A stretch of 42,611 nucleotides of DNA from Saprospiraceae bacterium. Its GTDB lineage: Bacteria; Bacteroidota; Bacteroidia; Chitinophagales; Saprospiraceae. The DNA lies in assembly GCA_030729925.1 (NCBI GenBank), contig JANQWK010000043.1:1-42611 (forward strand), in the 5' to 3' direction. Every line of letters starts with the position of its first letter. The stretch's first letter is position 1. The notes below the pieces were generated by a model. It made no database searches. It saw only the letters and a list, made by a program, of their open reading frames with translations, and was not told the origin of the DNA. The position numbers and the translations under genes are program-made. Shown one piece after another: positions 1 through 8,152 of the stretch.

Positions 1-45
1 AGGTGGCTTCCACCTGTTTTATAACACATTGATAAACAATATTTT
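1..45 (+). repeat. Partial copy (copy 0) of the dispersed palindromic intergenic repeat
   Basis: The window opens inside this copy, so its left part is missing. It has the right-hand small hairpin AGGTGG-CTT-CCACCT followed by the AT-rich right box ATTGATAAACAATATTTT, which aligns with the right box of the copies near 8.1, 36.9 and 42.5 kb. The hairpin differs from the other copies by a C-G to G-C swap at one base pair, so pairing is kept. It lies about 90 bp beyond the 3' end of the pectinesterase-like gene. Confidence 0.6.
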
Positions 46-134
46 GCATAATTTTTCTACGCATTTCCCTCTTAATGGCGCCTTGGAAGGCATCTCATGG
101 TCATACGGGGCGGTGTTGTCGAAGGTCTCAGGCC

Positions 135-3100
135 TTAAAAGGTAATGACTTTTACGGCCTGGGTACCGGTGTTGTCGTCAACTTTGACGAACCATATTCC
201 TGCGGGAACTTGGAAGTCATGGTCTCCGGATATGGTAAAAGTGCGGTATAGTCGGCCATAGAGGTCATAAAGTTGTACTTGGGTTTTGCTGGAAATTCGA
301 GAGAGATAGATACGACTCTGGTGGGCATATATCTGTATGTTATTTTGAGGGACGTAGCGTTGGTTGGAAACAATATCACCTTCTAGGAGGGTAGGGAGTG
401 GATCCCACTGGTCATTGCCCTTGGTAAAGCTGAAGGGGACAATAGGACTGCCATCCGGGAGGATGGGTTGACTGAGGAGGGTTGCCCAAGATGCACGGGC
501 ACTGTTGTTATCTTCGCCAGAGGTTTCGAGGGTGCCAAATTCGATCATTCCGGGGGAGGTTCCGCCAAGTGTGTTTTGCCAGCCTTGTGGTTGGATCAGG
601 GATTTGTCTGCATATCCGGGGTAGTTACTGGTTTCAAGGGTAGTTTTGAAAAATACAACCTCACTGGTATTGGCGAGCCAGGGGCGACCAAAGTAACCGG
701 GTTTGGCGCGGTACTCGGATGCGGTTTCTATACCGGGGAGGGTGGAAGTTATTCGGCATTCGTACATCAGGTAGCCCCTACCGCTTGTCTGTTGGGCAGC
801 TGTAAGATAGGCGGCATCACTGCTGGCGTCACTGGTATTCATAACGAGGTCTGTTTGGTAAAAAACAGCTGTCATGGCACCAAAAATAAAGTCCACGGCG
901 CCCATTACGGCCCCTTTGTACACGACTATTCGGGAACCGGCTCCGCCGAAAAAGGAATCCTGGCGGCCAACGATACGGCATTTGTTGAGGATGATTTTGT
1001 CTGCCTGGCCAGCTATAGCCAAGGCAGCGGCTCTTTCTACAAAGGTTCGGTCTTGGACAGCCGTGTTGCCATAGTCGGTTGGGCGATCGCCTTTGCTGCC
1101 TGATGGCCAGGGAACGACGATATCCTCCGTTTCTTTTTGGGAGATATATTGGTTAAAGGAATTTTCAAAGATGATATTTTCTGCTTCGAATCCATTGGCA
1201 AGTACCACAACGGTTGCATTCCAGTAGGATTGGTTAGTGGTCCCCGCACCTTTATTGTCATACGAATAGGAGCCATTTTCCTTATTGACCCGAAGCACAT
1301 CGGCATCCCATTTTTGATTATTCATGCTGTAATAATGGTATCCATGACCATAATAGGAGGTGACTCTTACGGCACCTGGCCCAGTATCTACTCCCCGGTT
1401 TCTGAGTTCGATATCGGGTTCGCGTGCTGCATTTTTTAGGGTAATATTGGGTCTGTCCATGACGAGCATCTCCTCATAGTTTCCGGGGTCAATGAGGAGG
1501 GTGACGCGTTCGTTTTCCGGCCGGTTCATATTGCGGACGGCGTCAAGCGCTGCATTGATGCTGTGATAATCTTTGTCTGGTCCAACCTTCAGCGTGGCGA
1601 TATAAGGAAGGTTGGGGGATCTGGATATCCCGGTGAGGTAGGTAGTGGCTACTCCGGGGCCCACGGCCAGTACAAGGTAACCGGCTTCGGTTCCCGGATA
1701 GACATATTCCATACTTTCGATGGTGTTGGTACTTTGGGTGTTGGTGCCAACAGGCGTACCGCCGTCGAGGGTAAAGTCGGCAGAATAGTAGTAACTCACC
1801 CTGACTTTTTCTCCCGGATTGGCGGGGATTCTGATGCTTGCCCCCGGTTTTACCGCCAGGTGCCCCTTAGTAATTTCATTATAGACTGCTCCGCTAAAAA
1901 GGAGTCCCTTGTAAGCGGTGTCGCCGTTGGATATGACTTTGTCTCCAAAAAACCAGCTGTTTACAGGTTTGAAATTCAATATTTTGGAAGTGGGTTGCCC
2001 ATTTACGATCAGGTTGGAGCTGAGGCCGGCTTCGAAGGGAAAGAGATCCAGTCCGGTGGCTGAAACCTTATAGGTTCCATTTCTGAGCATGATCTCCATG
2101 CCGGGTAGGAAAGTGTATTGGTAGCCGCTTTCATCCAGGTGGCTAAAAGTGAGTTCGATCGCAGATAGGGCTTCCTGAGGCAGACCTGTAGTTTGTAAGT
2201 CAACCGCGTACAGGGGCTTAAGCTGAAAAGCAATGTCATGGGTGGAATCTGCTGCTGTAAGGCTGATGGTGTTTTGAGGCAAAAAATAGTCATTGACCCC
2301 TGCTGCCCTGATGGTATAGCGCAGTGCTGCCTCTAAAGCCACGGTGTAGGTAGCTGTTTCAGGATTAACAACAGGTTTGGGGACATAAATACTGCCTGCC
2401 TGGGGATCTGCTTCAAAGGCAAGTTCGAGTTTGGGCAGCAGGGATCCCAAACCTTGTATGTTACCGCTCATGTTGAACAAAGTTACCTTAGCCAGCACGA
2501 GATCGTGTTGGGTGGTAGTATCGCTGAGCAAAAGATTTTCTCCGCCTGCAATAATATAGCCATTGGCATTTCTGAGACTAAAAGTATAGGGATAACCTGC
2601 GGGAAGGCGCAGGGAGTAAGTATTGTTTTCAAGTTGCGCAGTCCATACCTTACCGACTTCATTGGTGCAGATAATTTGGTACCCTGCGGGTATTCCCGGT
2701 GCCCCTGACAGGTCAATATGTCCGCTCAGGTTGATGTACCGTGCGCCTCGGCGAAAAATGCGGTAGTAACTTGGCTTTCCCTGGGTATCGAATAATCGGT
2801 AGCTACCGGAGGTTTTGGCGACAAAAGTAAGTGCTGTAAGACTGCTGCTTAGGGGAATTTGTTCCTGCTGCAGTTTCGGATCGGCAATATGTTCAAAGTT
2901 GAGGATACCGCCGGCATCGGTTTTGGTAACCACAGTTACTTCATCGTCCTCCTCCAGGGTCAAACTGAGGAATCGGCTGGTATTGCCCGCGGAATTGACA
3001 TAAATTCTACCCGTGTAGCCTGGAGCGCTACTAATATTTTCATCGTATCGGGTAATCGCTGTATTGGTAGTGCGCAGCCGGTCGTTACTTCCCCCTGTCC

Positions 3101-3338
3101 AGGAAAGTGCACCTGCGGTGAAATTTTGCGGCAATACATTCCCTTGTGTTCCGGGGGTGATAGCAGGATCATACCAGGAATTGATGGCGCTTACGGACAG
3201 GAGGTTGTTGTATATCGCACTATCGAGCGCGGCTGCCCCGAAATCCCATACATCTGTTTTTGAGGCACTGGTCTGAGCCGTTGTGATGACCCCTGTAAAG
3301 GCGATGACGACGATTGTGGGTAAAAGGTGTCTGATCAT
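135..3338 (-). CDS. Secreted pectinesterase-like protein (CE8) with T9SS C-terminal sorting domain
   Basis: Predicted secreted carbohydrate esterase of 1067 residues acting on methyl-esterified pectin or a related polyuronate. Residues 1-22 are a signal peptide. Residues of about 25-600 hold several beta-rich, adhesin- or carbohydrate-binding-like regions that I cannot name. The pectinesterase beta-helix spans about 620-960: GNYEE resembles the family GxYxE motif, QDSFF carries the family Asp (D794), VDFIFG carries the nucleophile Asp (D816), and GRPW carries the substrate Arg (R885). The last ~70 residues, ending KVITF, form a T9SS type A sorting domain (NNIQIYA...LYDLYGRLYRTF...PAGIWFVKV), so export through the T9SS is expected. 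It is much longer than a typical ~350-residue pectinesterase because of the N-terminal half. No other polysaccharide-utilisation gene lies beside it. The fold and motifs are clear; the exact substrate is inferred. Confidence 0.85.
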   Translation of the reverse strand: MIRHLLPTIVVIAFTGVITTAQTSASKTDVWDFGAAALDSAIYNNLLSVSAINSWYDPAITPGTQGNVLPQNFTAGALSWTGGSNDRLRTTNTAITRYDENISSAPGYTGRIYVNSAGNTSRFLSLTLEEDDEVTVVTKTDAGGILNFEHIADPKLQQEQIPLSSSLTALTFVAKTSGSYRLFDTQGKPSYYRIFRRGARYINLSGHIDLSGAPGIPAGYQIICTNEVGKVWTAQLENNTYSLRLPAGYPYTFSLRNANGYIIAGGENLLLSDTTTQHDLVLAKVTLFNMSGNIQGLGSLLPKLELAFEADPQAGSIYVPKPVVNPETATYTVALEAALRYTIRAAGVNDYFLPQNTISLTAADSTHDIAFQLKPLYAVDLQTTGLPQEALSAIELTFSHLDESGYQYTFLPGMEIMLRNGTYKVSATGLDLFPFEAGLSSNLIVNGQPTSKILNFKPVNSWFFGDKVISNGDTAYKGLLFSGAVYNEITKGHLAVKPGASIRIPANPGEKVRVSYYYSADFTLDGGTPVGTNTQSTNTIESMEYVYPGTEAGYLVLAVGPGVATTYLTGISRSPNLPYIATLKVGPDKDYHSINAALDAVRNMNRPENERVTLLIDPGNYEEMLVMDRPNITLKNAAREPDIELRNRGVDTGPGAVRVTSYYGHGYHYYSMNNQKWDADVLRVNKENGSYSYDNKGAGTTNQSYWNATVVVLANGFEAENIIFENSFNQYISQKETEDIVVPWPSGSKGDRPTDYGNTAVQDRTFVERAAALAIAGQADKIILNKCRIVGRQDSFFGGAGSRIVVYKGAVMGAVDFIFGAMTAVFYQTDLVMNTSDASSDAAYLTAAQQTSGRGYLMYECRITSTLPGIETASEYRAKPGYFGRPWLANTSEVVFFKTTLETSNYPGYADKSLIQPQGWQNTLGGTSPGMIEFGTLETSGEDNNSARASWATLLSQPILPDGSPIVPFSFTKGNDQWDPLPTLLEGDIVSNQRYVPQNNIQIYAHQSRIYLSRISSKTQVQLYDLYGRLYRTFTISGDHDFQVPAGIWFVKVDDNTGTQAVKVITF

Positions 3339-3521
3339 GTTTGCTGTTTTGCAAATGCTAAATGTAACCTGGCTATTGCTCAGGATATATGCATGAATTC
3401 ACCAGTTTTATCCATTTTTTATTTTGATAAAATTTCATTGAAGGGCAATGATGCTGCGAAGGCTTGTCTTTGGGTTTTCCGTGCAGGGCAGGCAAAAAAA
3501 TCTTATCTTTAAACAAAAAAC

Positions 3522-4469
3522 ATGAAAAGCGCGAACATCTTTGTGCTTGCCCTGATTTTTTTCTGGGGCTTTGGCTGCGGTAGTGGCGACCATTCGGAGT
3601 CCGGCTCTTCCGATGAGGCTGTATCACCTGCGGTAAGTAAGTATAGTGAGGTGGAGGCCAGAATATGCCCTATTGCTGGAACAATTCTGGAAGGCAACCG
3701 ACTTTTATTGCCTGAAGCTGGCATGCAGGTGGTGCTCAAAGCGGACACGGCCACTTTTGACCCTGACTATGGAGACAGTCATCGGATATTGGAGGTCTAT
3801 GACATTCGCAATTGTTCCTTGCTGACGCAAAAAATACTTCCTGTCAATGTAAGTCCTGATTTTCCTTATTTTCTGGCGGAGATCAACTACAACCATGGCA
3901 GCAAGTTGGTAGCGGTGCGCGGTGCTGGTACTATTTATTATCTGGATGCGGCTACTGGGCGTTTATCGCCGCCGCTGACCCCTGTCTTTGGAACGGAGCG
4001 TTACAGTCGGGATGCGCAGTCTGGCATCATTCAGCGATTAGAATTGTGGGAGCTTTTTCTGGTAGGGTGTGCAAGAGACTATGGTGCTTTTGTATTTGAC
4101 CTTACGGATATGGAAAAACCGCAAGCCATTTTGCCGTTTGGCACTTATCGCGATCCTGAGGGGGAGCGGTTCCATGATCTTTTTTTATTGCCTTCGGAAA
4201 AAGGGGGAGTTCAGGCACTGATGCCTGTCTATGACAGCGAGCAAGGTGGTTTTTTGATCAATGCATTATTTCCCAAGCCTTTGGATATTGAAGTAAGTCA
4301 GGGACGAACTGGCCAGGATACGCAATTTTTGGTATTTCGGGAAAAGGACGAGGGTGGTGTTGTGTATGCGGTGGACTTGCGCGTCAGAAAGTTGGTGGCA
4401 CTTCCCGTTGCTGTGGGGGAGGCGGACGATGCGACCATTTTGGGTTGGTTACATCAAAACCAATTATAG
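3522..4469 (+). CDS. Putative lipoprotein of unknown function (beta-propeller-like)
   Basis: A 315-residue protein with a lipoprotein signal peptide: basic n-region (MKSA), hydrophobic stretch, and lipobox FGC with the lipidated Cys at residue 19, followed by a Gly/Ser/Asp/Glu-rich linker (about 20-40). The rest has short repeated beta-type segments such as KLVAVRGAGTIYYLDAATG and GAFVFDLTDMEKP. These suggest a small propeller of the LVIVD kind, but no family motif is decisive. It probably sits at the outer membrane or faces the periplasm. Its stop overlaps the stop of the convergent regulator gene by 6 bp. It is divergent from the pectinesterase-like gene across a 183-bp gap. Function unknown. 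Confidence 0.75.
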   Translation: MKSANIFVLALIFFWGFGCGSGDHSESGSSDEAVSPAVSKYSEVEARICPIAGTILEGNRLLLPEAGMQVVLKADTATFDPDYGDSHRILEVYDIRNCSLLTQKILPVNVSPDFPYFLAEINYNHGSKLVAVRGAGTIYYLDAATGRLSPPLTPVFGTERYSRDAQSGIIQRLELWELFLVGCARDYGAFVFDLTDMEKPQAILPFGTYRDPEGERFHDLFLLPSEKGGVQALMPVYDSEQGGFLINALFPKPLDIEVSQGRTGQDTQFLVFREKDEGGVVYAVDLRVRKLVALPVAVGEADDATILGWLHQNQL

Positions 4470-5486
4470 ATCGTGTGCATAGGCATCCAGTCGTTTTCGG
4501 GTTTGGTCTATTCGGCGATTGACCATTTGAAAAAAGCGTTTGCGTTCGCCCTCTGCCCGGTTGCTAATGGGGATGGATTTCTGCAGGATGGTTTTTGTCC
4601 AGTTTTCCGTAAAATCACAAATGCGCGGGTCGGTGCTTTTGATAAAGTTGGGGGTGCCGAAGGTGACATAAACCATTCGTACGGTGGGTGATGTGATATA
4701 AATGGTGTTATAGGCAGAGACCATTTCGTTGTGGTAGAGTTCGAAAACAGCACCACTGCTCGGATGGTTACCCGGTTTAAATTTTTTACCTGCGGCCGCC
4801 ATGTTGCACAGGTGCTCTGATAGTTTGCTGAGGGCATCACAAAGTCTGAATGCATCCCCATACTCCTCAAATCCGCCGGTAGCTGCATGGAACTCTATTT
4901 GGCTCAACGTATTATCAAACAGGTTGGCGCTCCACATTTCAGCACTGTCTATTTTTAGCCAGCGTTGAAGCAGCTGTTGGCTTTTGATTTGGAGATCAGC
5001 CGGGATAAAATTTTTGCCGAAAGGCGTCGTGTTCAGATAATCGAAGTCCCAGATATGTTTACCCCAGACATAAAGCTTGAATTCCAGCAACTCCGGGAAG
5101 AAAAAAAAGTAGAACAGGGGGATTTCATTAGTTGGGTAATAGATGAAGGAGTCTTTTACGGCTCCAAGCTCTTGTATATTGGCAGTAAGGCCTTCGAAAA
5201 AATCTCGAAAAGTGTGAATTTTTCCCGAAAGGGCATTCATGGAAAAGATCAGGCTATTGGTATTTTGAAAAACGAGGCTATCCAAAGATATCCCAAAAGC
5301 AGTTGCCAATAGTTGTATTTCTTTAGGGGTGAGTAGCGTCTCCCCTCTCAGCCTTCTATACACGGCATCTTTGCCGAGGTGCAGCAGCTCACTAATGCGC
5401 TCTACAGCGTCCGACTTTTTTTTGAAGGAGCCAATGATCTGCTCCAGCAGAACCTGTTGTAATTGGTCTGGTGCCTCGCCGCCCAT
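4464..5486 (-). CDS. XRE-type helix-turn-helix protein, putative transcriptional regulator
   Basis: A 340-residue protein. Residues of about 15-55 form a Cro/C1-like helix-turn-helix: RISELLHLGKDAVYRRLRGE, then LTPKEIQLLATAFGISLDSL. The remaining ~280 residues are a larger, probably ligand- or partner-binding region rich in aromatic residues (for example FFFFPELLEFKLYVWGKHIW) that I do not recognise. DNA binding is inferred from the HTH. The gene is convergent with the upstream-facing lipoprotein gene, with a 6-bp overlap of stops. Its neighbour on the other side is a same-strand acyl-CoA dehydrogenase, separated by a terminator. It could regulate either neighbour, but nothing in the sequence shows this directly. 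Confidence 0.75.
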   Translation of the reverse strand: MGGEAPDQLQQVLLEQIIGSFKKKSDAVERISELLHLGKDAVYRRLRGETLLTPKEIQLLATAFGISLDSLVFQNTNSLIFSMNALSGKIHTFRDFFEGLTANIQELGAVKDSFIYYPTNEIPLFYFFFFPELLEFKLYVWGKHIWDFDYLNTTPFGKNFIPADLQIKSQQLLQRWLKIDSAEMWSANLFDNTLSQIEFHAATGGFEEYGDAFRLCDALSKLSEHLCNMAAAGKKFKPGNHPSSGAVFELYHNEMVSAYNTIYITSPTVRMVYVTFGTPNFIKSTDPRICDFTENWTKTILQKSIPISNRAEGERKRFFQMVNRRIDQTRKRLDAYAHDL

Positions 5487-5572
5487 AATTTTATTGATAT
5501 TAGATAAAATTTAATTCAAGATACGCAAAAGAGGCTACATTCTGTCGGGAAGAATTGCATTAATTTGTAGGT

Positions 5573-5644
5573 ATGACAATCCCGGAAAGTATCGCATATA
5601 ACTCCAAAAAACCATTCTTTGCATCCGGGAAGGGGGATCTTTGA
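5573..5644 (+). CDS. Possible 23-residue small ORF (speculative)
   Basis: An ATG-started 23-codon frame (MTIPESIAYNSKKPFF...) lies on the plus strand between two minus-strand genes. It is followed 19 bp later by a strong stem-loop with a T-run on the plus strand. TTAATTTG at 5560-5567, close to a -7 box with one mismatch, lies just upstream, but I find no good -33 box. It may be a real small gene or leader, or simply chance. Confidence 0.15.
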   Translation: MTIPESIAYNSKKPFFASGKGDL

Positions 5645-5657
5645 GGAGATCTTCTCA

Positions 5658-5696
5658 AAAAATAAGCGGCCACAGTTTTTGTGGCCGCTTTTTATT
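5658..5696. terminator. Bidirectional rho-independent terminator
   Basis: Stem AAGCGGCCAC (5664-5673) pairs perfectly with GTGGCCGCTT (5681-5690) around a 7-nt loop. It has an A-run on the left and a T-run on the right, so it can stop transcription on both strands. On the minus strand it ends the acyl-CoA dehydrogenase transcript, about 75 bp past its stop. On the plus strand it would end a transcript over the small ORF at 5573. Confidence 0.8.
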
Positions 5697-5762
5697 ACAC
5701 CTATTTTCCATGCTATTGTGCATTTTTTGGGGGAAAAATTTCAGATGTGCATGGTGAGAATT

Positions 5763-7565
5763 TTATCCATAACAATATTCGTTGGCCTCGATGAGGGATT
5801 GTGCCACCATTCTGCGCAAGCTGCGAACATCGGCTGGTGGATATTTGGTAAACCGCTTGAGTCCCATGAGGAGGGTTCTTTGCAAATCTCCTTTAGCGTA
5901 GGAAGCGATTGCATCGGATCCATTTTTGCTGATTCGGGCTGTAGCGTCGTGTAGGAACACTTGGAGCATGGCATCGTACTGAGCTTGTTTGTCGTTGCCC
6001 AGGGTATGTACTTTTTTGACCCGAAGGAGCAGCGACTCTGCGGTAAAAGTATCCAGCATCATATCGGCGATATTCATCACGATTTCCTGCTCATCTTTGA
6101 GATTGAGCTGACCGTCCATCTGCAGTTTGGCGGCTGCACCGGCGACCATCAGAACCGCTTTTTTGAACTCTTTAACGGCCTTTTCCTCCCAGCCGTATTT
6201 TCCTTCAGGGCTATCCATAGAAGGCATGCCTGCCAGTTCCTTCTGTACTTCCCAGGCGGGTCCCACGATATCAATCAATCCTTTCAAGGCTCTTTTGAAC
6301 AGCATATCTACGGAAAGCAGGCGGTTGATTTCGTTGGTTCCCTCGAAAATGCGATTGATGCGCGAATCCCTGTAGGCTCTCGCTGCGGTGCCTTCTTCTG
6401 AGAAGCCCATACCCCCATGGACTTGAACGGTTTCATCTACCACAAAATCGAGGGTTTCTGAACCGAGTACTTTCAAAAGGGCGCATTCTATCGCGTATTC
6501 TTCTGCTGCTTTGAGCTGTGCTTCTTCAAAAGTATCGCCTGCGTTTCGGTTTTGTTCTTTTTGCTGTTGCAACAAGCTTGAGACCCGGAAAACAGCACTT
6601 TCCGTCGCAAAAATACGGATGGCCTGCTCTGCAAGTTTGTGTTGGATCGCTCCGAAATTGGCAATCGGTTGCTTGAACTGTATGCGCTCTTTGGCATATC
6701 GAATGGCCGTCGCAAGACTTTCTTTGGCTCCGCCGTTACAGGCAACAGCTAACTTGAAGCGACCAATATTCAGAGAATTAAATGCAATAAGATGTCCTTT
6801 GCCCAATTCGCCCAGCATTTGATCAACCGGAACCTTCACTTGTTCGAAAAAGACCTGGCGGGTGGAAGAACCCTTGATGCCCATTTTGTCTTCTTCTGCG
6901 CCAAGGGTCAGCCCCTCACTGTCTTTTTCGACGATAAATGCGGTGAACTGATTGCCGTTGACCTGGGCAAATACAATAAATATATCTGCAAAACCTGAAT
7001 TGGTAATCCACATTTTTTGTCCGTCCAGGACGAAGTGTTTGCCATCGGCGCTCAACTCGGCTCGCGTCTTCGCAGCAAGGGCATCTGACCCGGATCCCGG
7101 CTCCGTCAGACAATAAGCCGCTTTCATTTCTCCGGAAATCAACTTGGGAAGATAATGCTCTTTCTGCGCCTGAGTACCGAAGTACAAAATCGGCAGCATT
7201 CCGATACCGGTGTGGGCCGCAAAGGCAACACTAAAAGAGCCCGAAGGACCAATAGCGTCACTGATAATCGTGTTCGTGTGGGTGTCCAACTCCATCCCCC
7301 CGTATATTTCAGGCATATCTGCGCCCAGCAGACCCAGCTCGCCTACCTTTTCCAGCAGCGCAGTTACCAAACCAGGTTCCTGCTTCTCTATCCGGGGCGT
7401 GTGTGGCCAGACCTCTTTCTCCACAAAATCTTTGGTCATTTTCCGGATCATCAGCTGCTCTTCATTCATCTCTTCAGGAACGAAGACAACTGCTTCACTT
7501 TCATCTTTTATGAGAAACTCTCCTCCGCCAAGGGGCTTTACCGGGGTTGTGGTTGTTATAGACAT
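5763..7565 (-). CDS. Acyl-CoA dehydrogenase with C-terminal extension (VLCAD-like)
   Basis: A 600-residue FAD-dependent acyl-CoA dehydrogenase for the first oxidation step of fatty-acid beta-oxidation. The N-terminal helical, middle beta-barrel and C-terminal helical domains occupy about 35-420. The FAD/substrate motif is YCLTEPGSGSDA (151-162), and the probable catalytic base is E408 in the IFEGTNEIN motif. Residues of about 425-600 are an extra helical domain like that of very-long-chain and related long dehydrogenases, which explains the length of 600 instead of ~380. Chain-length preference is inferred only from this architecture. Start: ATG at 7565. The leader holds two copies of the palindrome GCGAATTTTCGC, and a similar site precedes the second acyl-CoA dehydrogenase of the window. 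The gene appears monocistronic and ends at a strong terminator. Confidence 0.93.
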   Translation of the reverse strand: MSITTTTPVKPLGGGEFLIKDESEAVVFVPEEMNEEQLMIRKMTKDFVEKEVWPHTPRIEKQEPGLVTALLEKVGELGLLGADMPEIYGGMELDTHTNTIISDAIGPSGSFSVAFAAHTGIGMLPILYFGTQAQKEHYLPKLISGEMKAAYCLTEPGSGSDALAAKTRAELSADGKHFVLDGQKMWITNSGFADIFIVFAQVNGNQFTAFIVEKDSEGLTLGAEEDKMGIKGSSTRQVFFEQVKVPVDQMLGELGKGHLIAFNSLNIGRFKLAVACNGGAKESLATAIRYAKERIQFKQPIANFGAIQHKLAEQAIRIFATESAVFRVSSLLQQQKEQNRNAGDTFEEAQLKAAEEYAIECALLKVLGSETLDFVVDETVQVHGGMGFSEEGTAARAYRDSRINRIFEGTNEINRLLSVDMLFKRALKGLIDIVGPAWEVQKELAGMPSMDSPEGKYGWEEKAVKEFKKAVLMVAGAAAKLQMDGQLNLKDEQEIVMNIADMMLDTFTAESLLLRVKKVHTLGNDKQAQYDAMLQVFLHDATARISKNGSDAIASYAKGDLQRTLLMGLKRFTKYPPADVRSLRRMVAQSLIEANEYCYG

Positions 7566-7586
7566 GATCTTTGGATTTTAACTTTC

Positions 7587-7600
7587 AGCGAATTTTCGCT
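7587..7600. promoter_or_regulatory. Palindromic candidate operator AGCGAATTTTCGCT
   Basis: A 14-bp inverted repeat (arms AGCGAA/TTCGCT, TT spacer) 22-35 bp before the acyl-CoA dehydrogenase ATG. A nearly identical copy lies 61 bp further upstream, and a one-base variant precedes the acyl-CoA dehydrogenase gene that starts at 30344. A repressor site is inferred. Confidence 0.45.
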
Positions 7601-7647
7601 AATTTAATCATATTCCAGCATAAAAAAAAGGGTTTGAAGGGGTTTTT

Positions 7648-7661
7648 GGCGAATTTTCGCA
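7648..7661. promoter_or_regulatory. Second palindromic candidate operator GGCGAATTTTCGCA
   Basis: Contains the same 12-bp core GCGAATTTTCGC as the site at 7587. The centres are 61 bp apart, close to six helical turns, which would fit a looping or cooperative regulator. Confidence 0.4.
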
Positions 7662-8026
7662 AAAAAATATTGGGCTTCAGCGTCAGAAGCAGTTTAAAGA
7701 AGCAAGTACAGTGAACAAGCTTTGCCCTGAAAGATGTATCAGCGATTTTTCATGTGAAGATTGAGAAAGCTTGCAGTTGTGCAAATTGAATTAAGTCCTG
7801 AAAGGGTGCAAGAATCCGAAAACGGGGCTACACCCCTCTGGTTTTTTGTTGTTAATTATTCGCTAAGAAGATTTTGGGGCTACCCCCAATCATTTGATCA
7901 ACTAACGGCACATGAAAAATTGCTGAAGATTTTTTCGATTTCGATGTAAGTTATTGATTGACAAGTGTTAATTAGCAATACATACATTTGGTGTTGAAAC
8001 GCTGGCAAAGTTGGGTTACTTTTTTG
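7662..8026. other. Non-coding stretch with two small GC hairpins, no convincing gene
   Basis: No convincing gene. It holds two similar hairpin-forming motifs, GGGGCTACACCCC (about 7825) and TTGGGGCTACCCCCAA (about 7875), and two CCTGAAAG words (about 7734 and 7797). A 62-codon frame across 7761-7949 lacks any recognisable protein features. The layout suggests a decayed intergenic repeat unrelated to the palindromic family next to it; this is inference. Confidence 0.3.
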
Positions 8027-8130
8027 GGTTACTTTTTGGGATGTCGAGGTATTAATAGGGGTAATCAGGTGCAAGGCACCTTAAGGTGCCTTGCACCTGA
8101 TTAATAAAACATTGATAATCAAAATATTAT
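8027..8130 (+). repeat. Dispersed palindromic intergenic repeat, copy 1
   Basis: The best preserved copy. Left box GGTTACTTTTTGGG (8027-8040), then GAGGTATTAATAGGGG, then a 42-bp perfect palindrome at 8062-8103. The palindrome is made of two 6-bp hairpins, AGGTGC-AAG-GCACCT and AGGTGC-CTT-GCACCT, joined by TA. The right box is ATTGATAATCAAAATATT. It lies about 22 bp beyond the stop of the PPOx-like gene. Confidence 0.85.
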
Positions 8131-8152
8131 TTAAAAAATATTTTCAAAAACA

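Noticed and set aside
468-1103. 211-codon Gly-rich open frame on the plus strand
   Set aside because: Antisense shadow of the pectinesterase catalytic domain, whose motifs are all intact on the minus strand.
7761-7949. 62-codon ORF in the spacer upstream of the first acyl-CoA dehydrogenase
   Set aside because: It runs through two GC hairpins and repeated words and looks like decayed repeat sequence rather than protein.
8062-8103. The palindromic repeats as a CRISPR array
   Set aside because: Copies are kilobases apart, in both orientations, without regular spacers or cas genes.
8062-8103. The palindromic repeat as a simple rho-independent terminator
   Set aside because: No T-run follows the stem, conserved boxes extend ~30 bp on each side, bamA has a separate true terminator beside its copy, and one copy lies between divergent genes.
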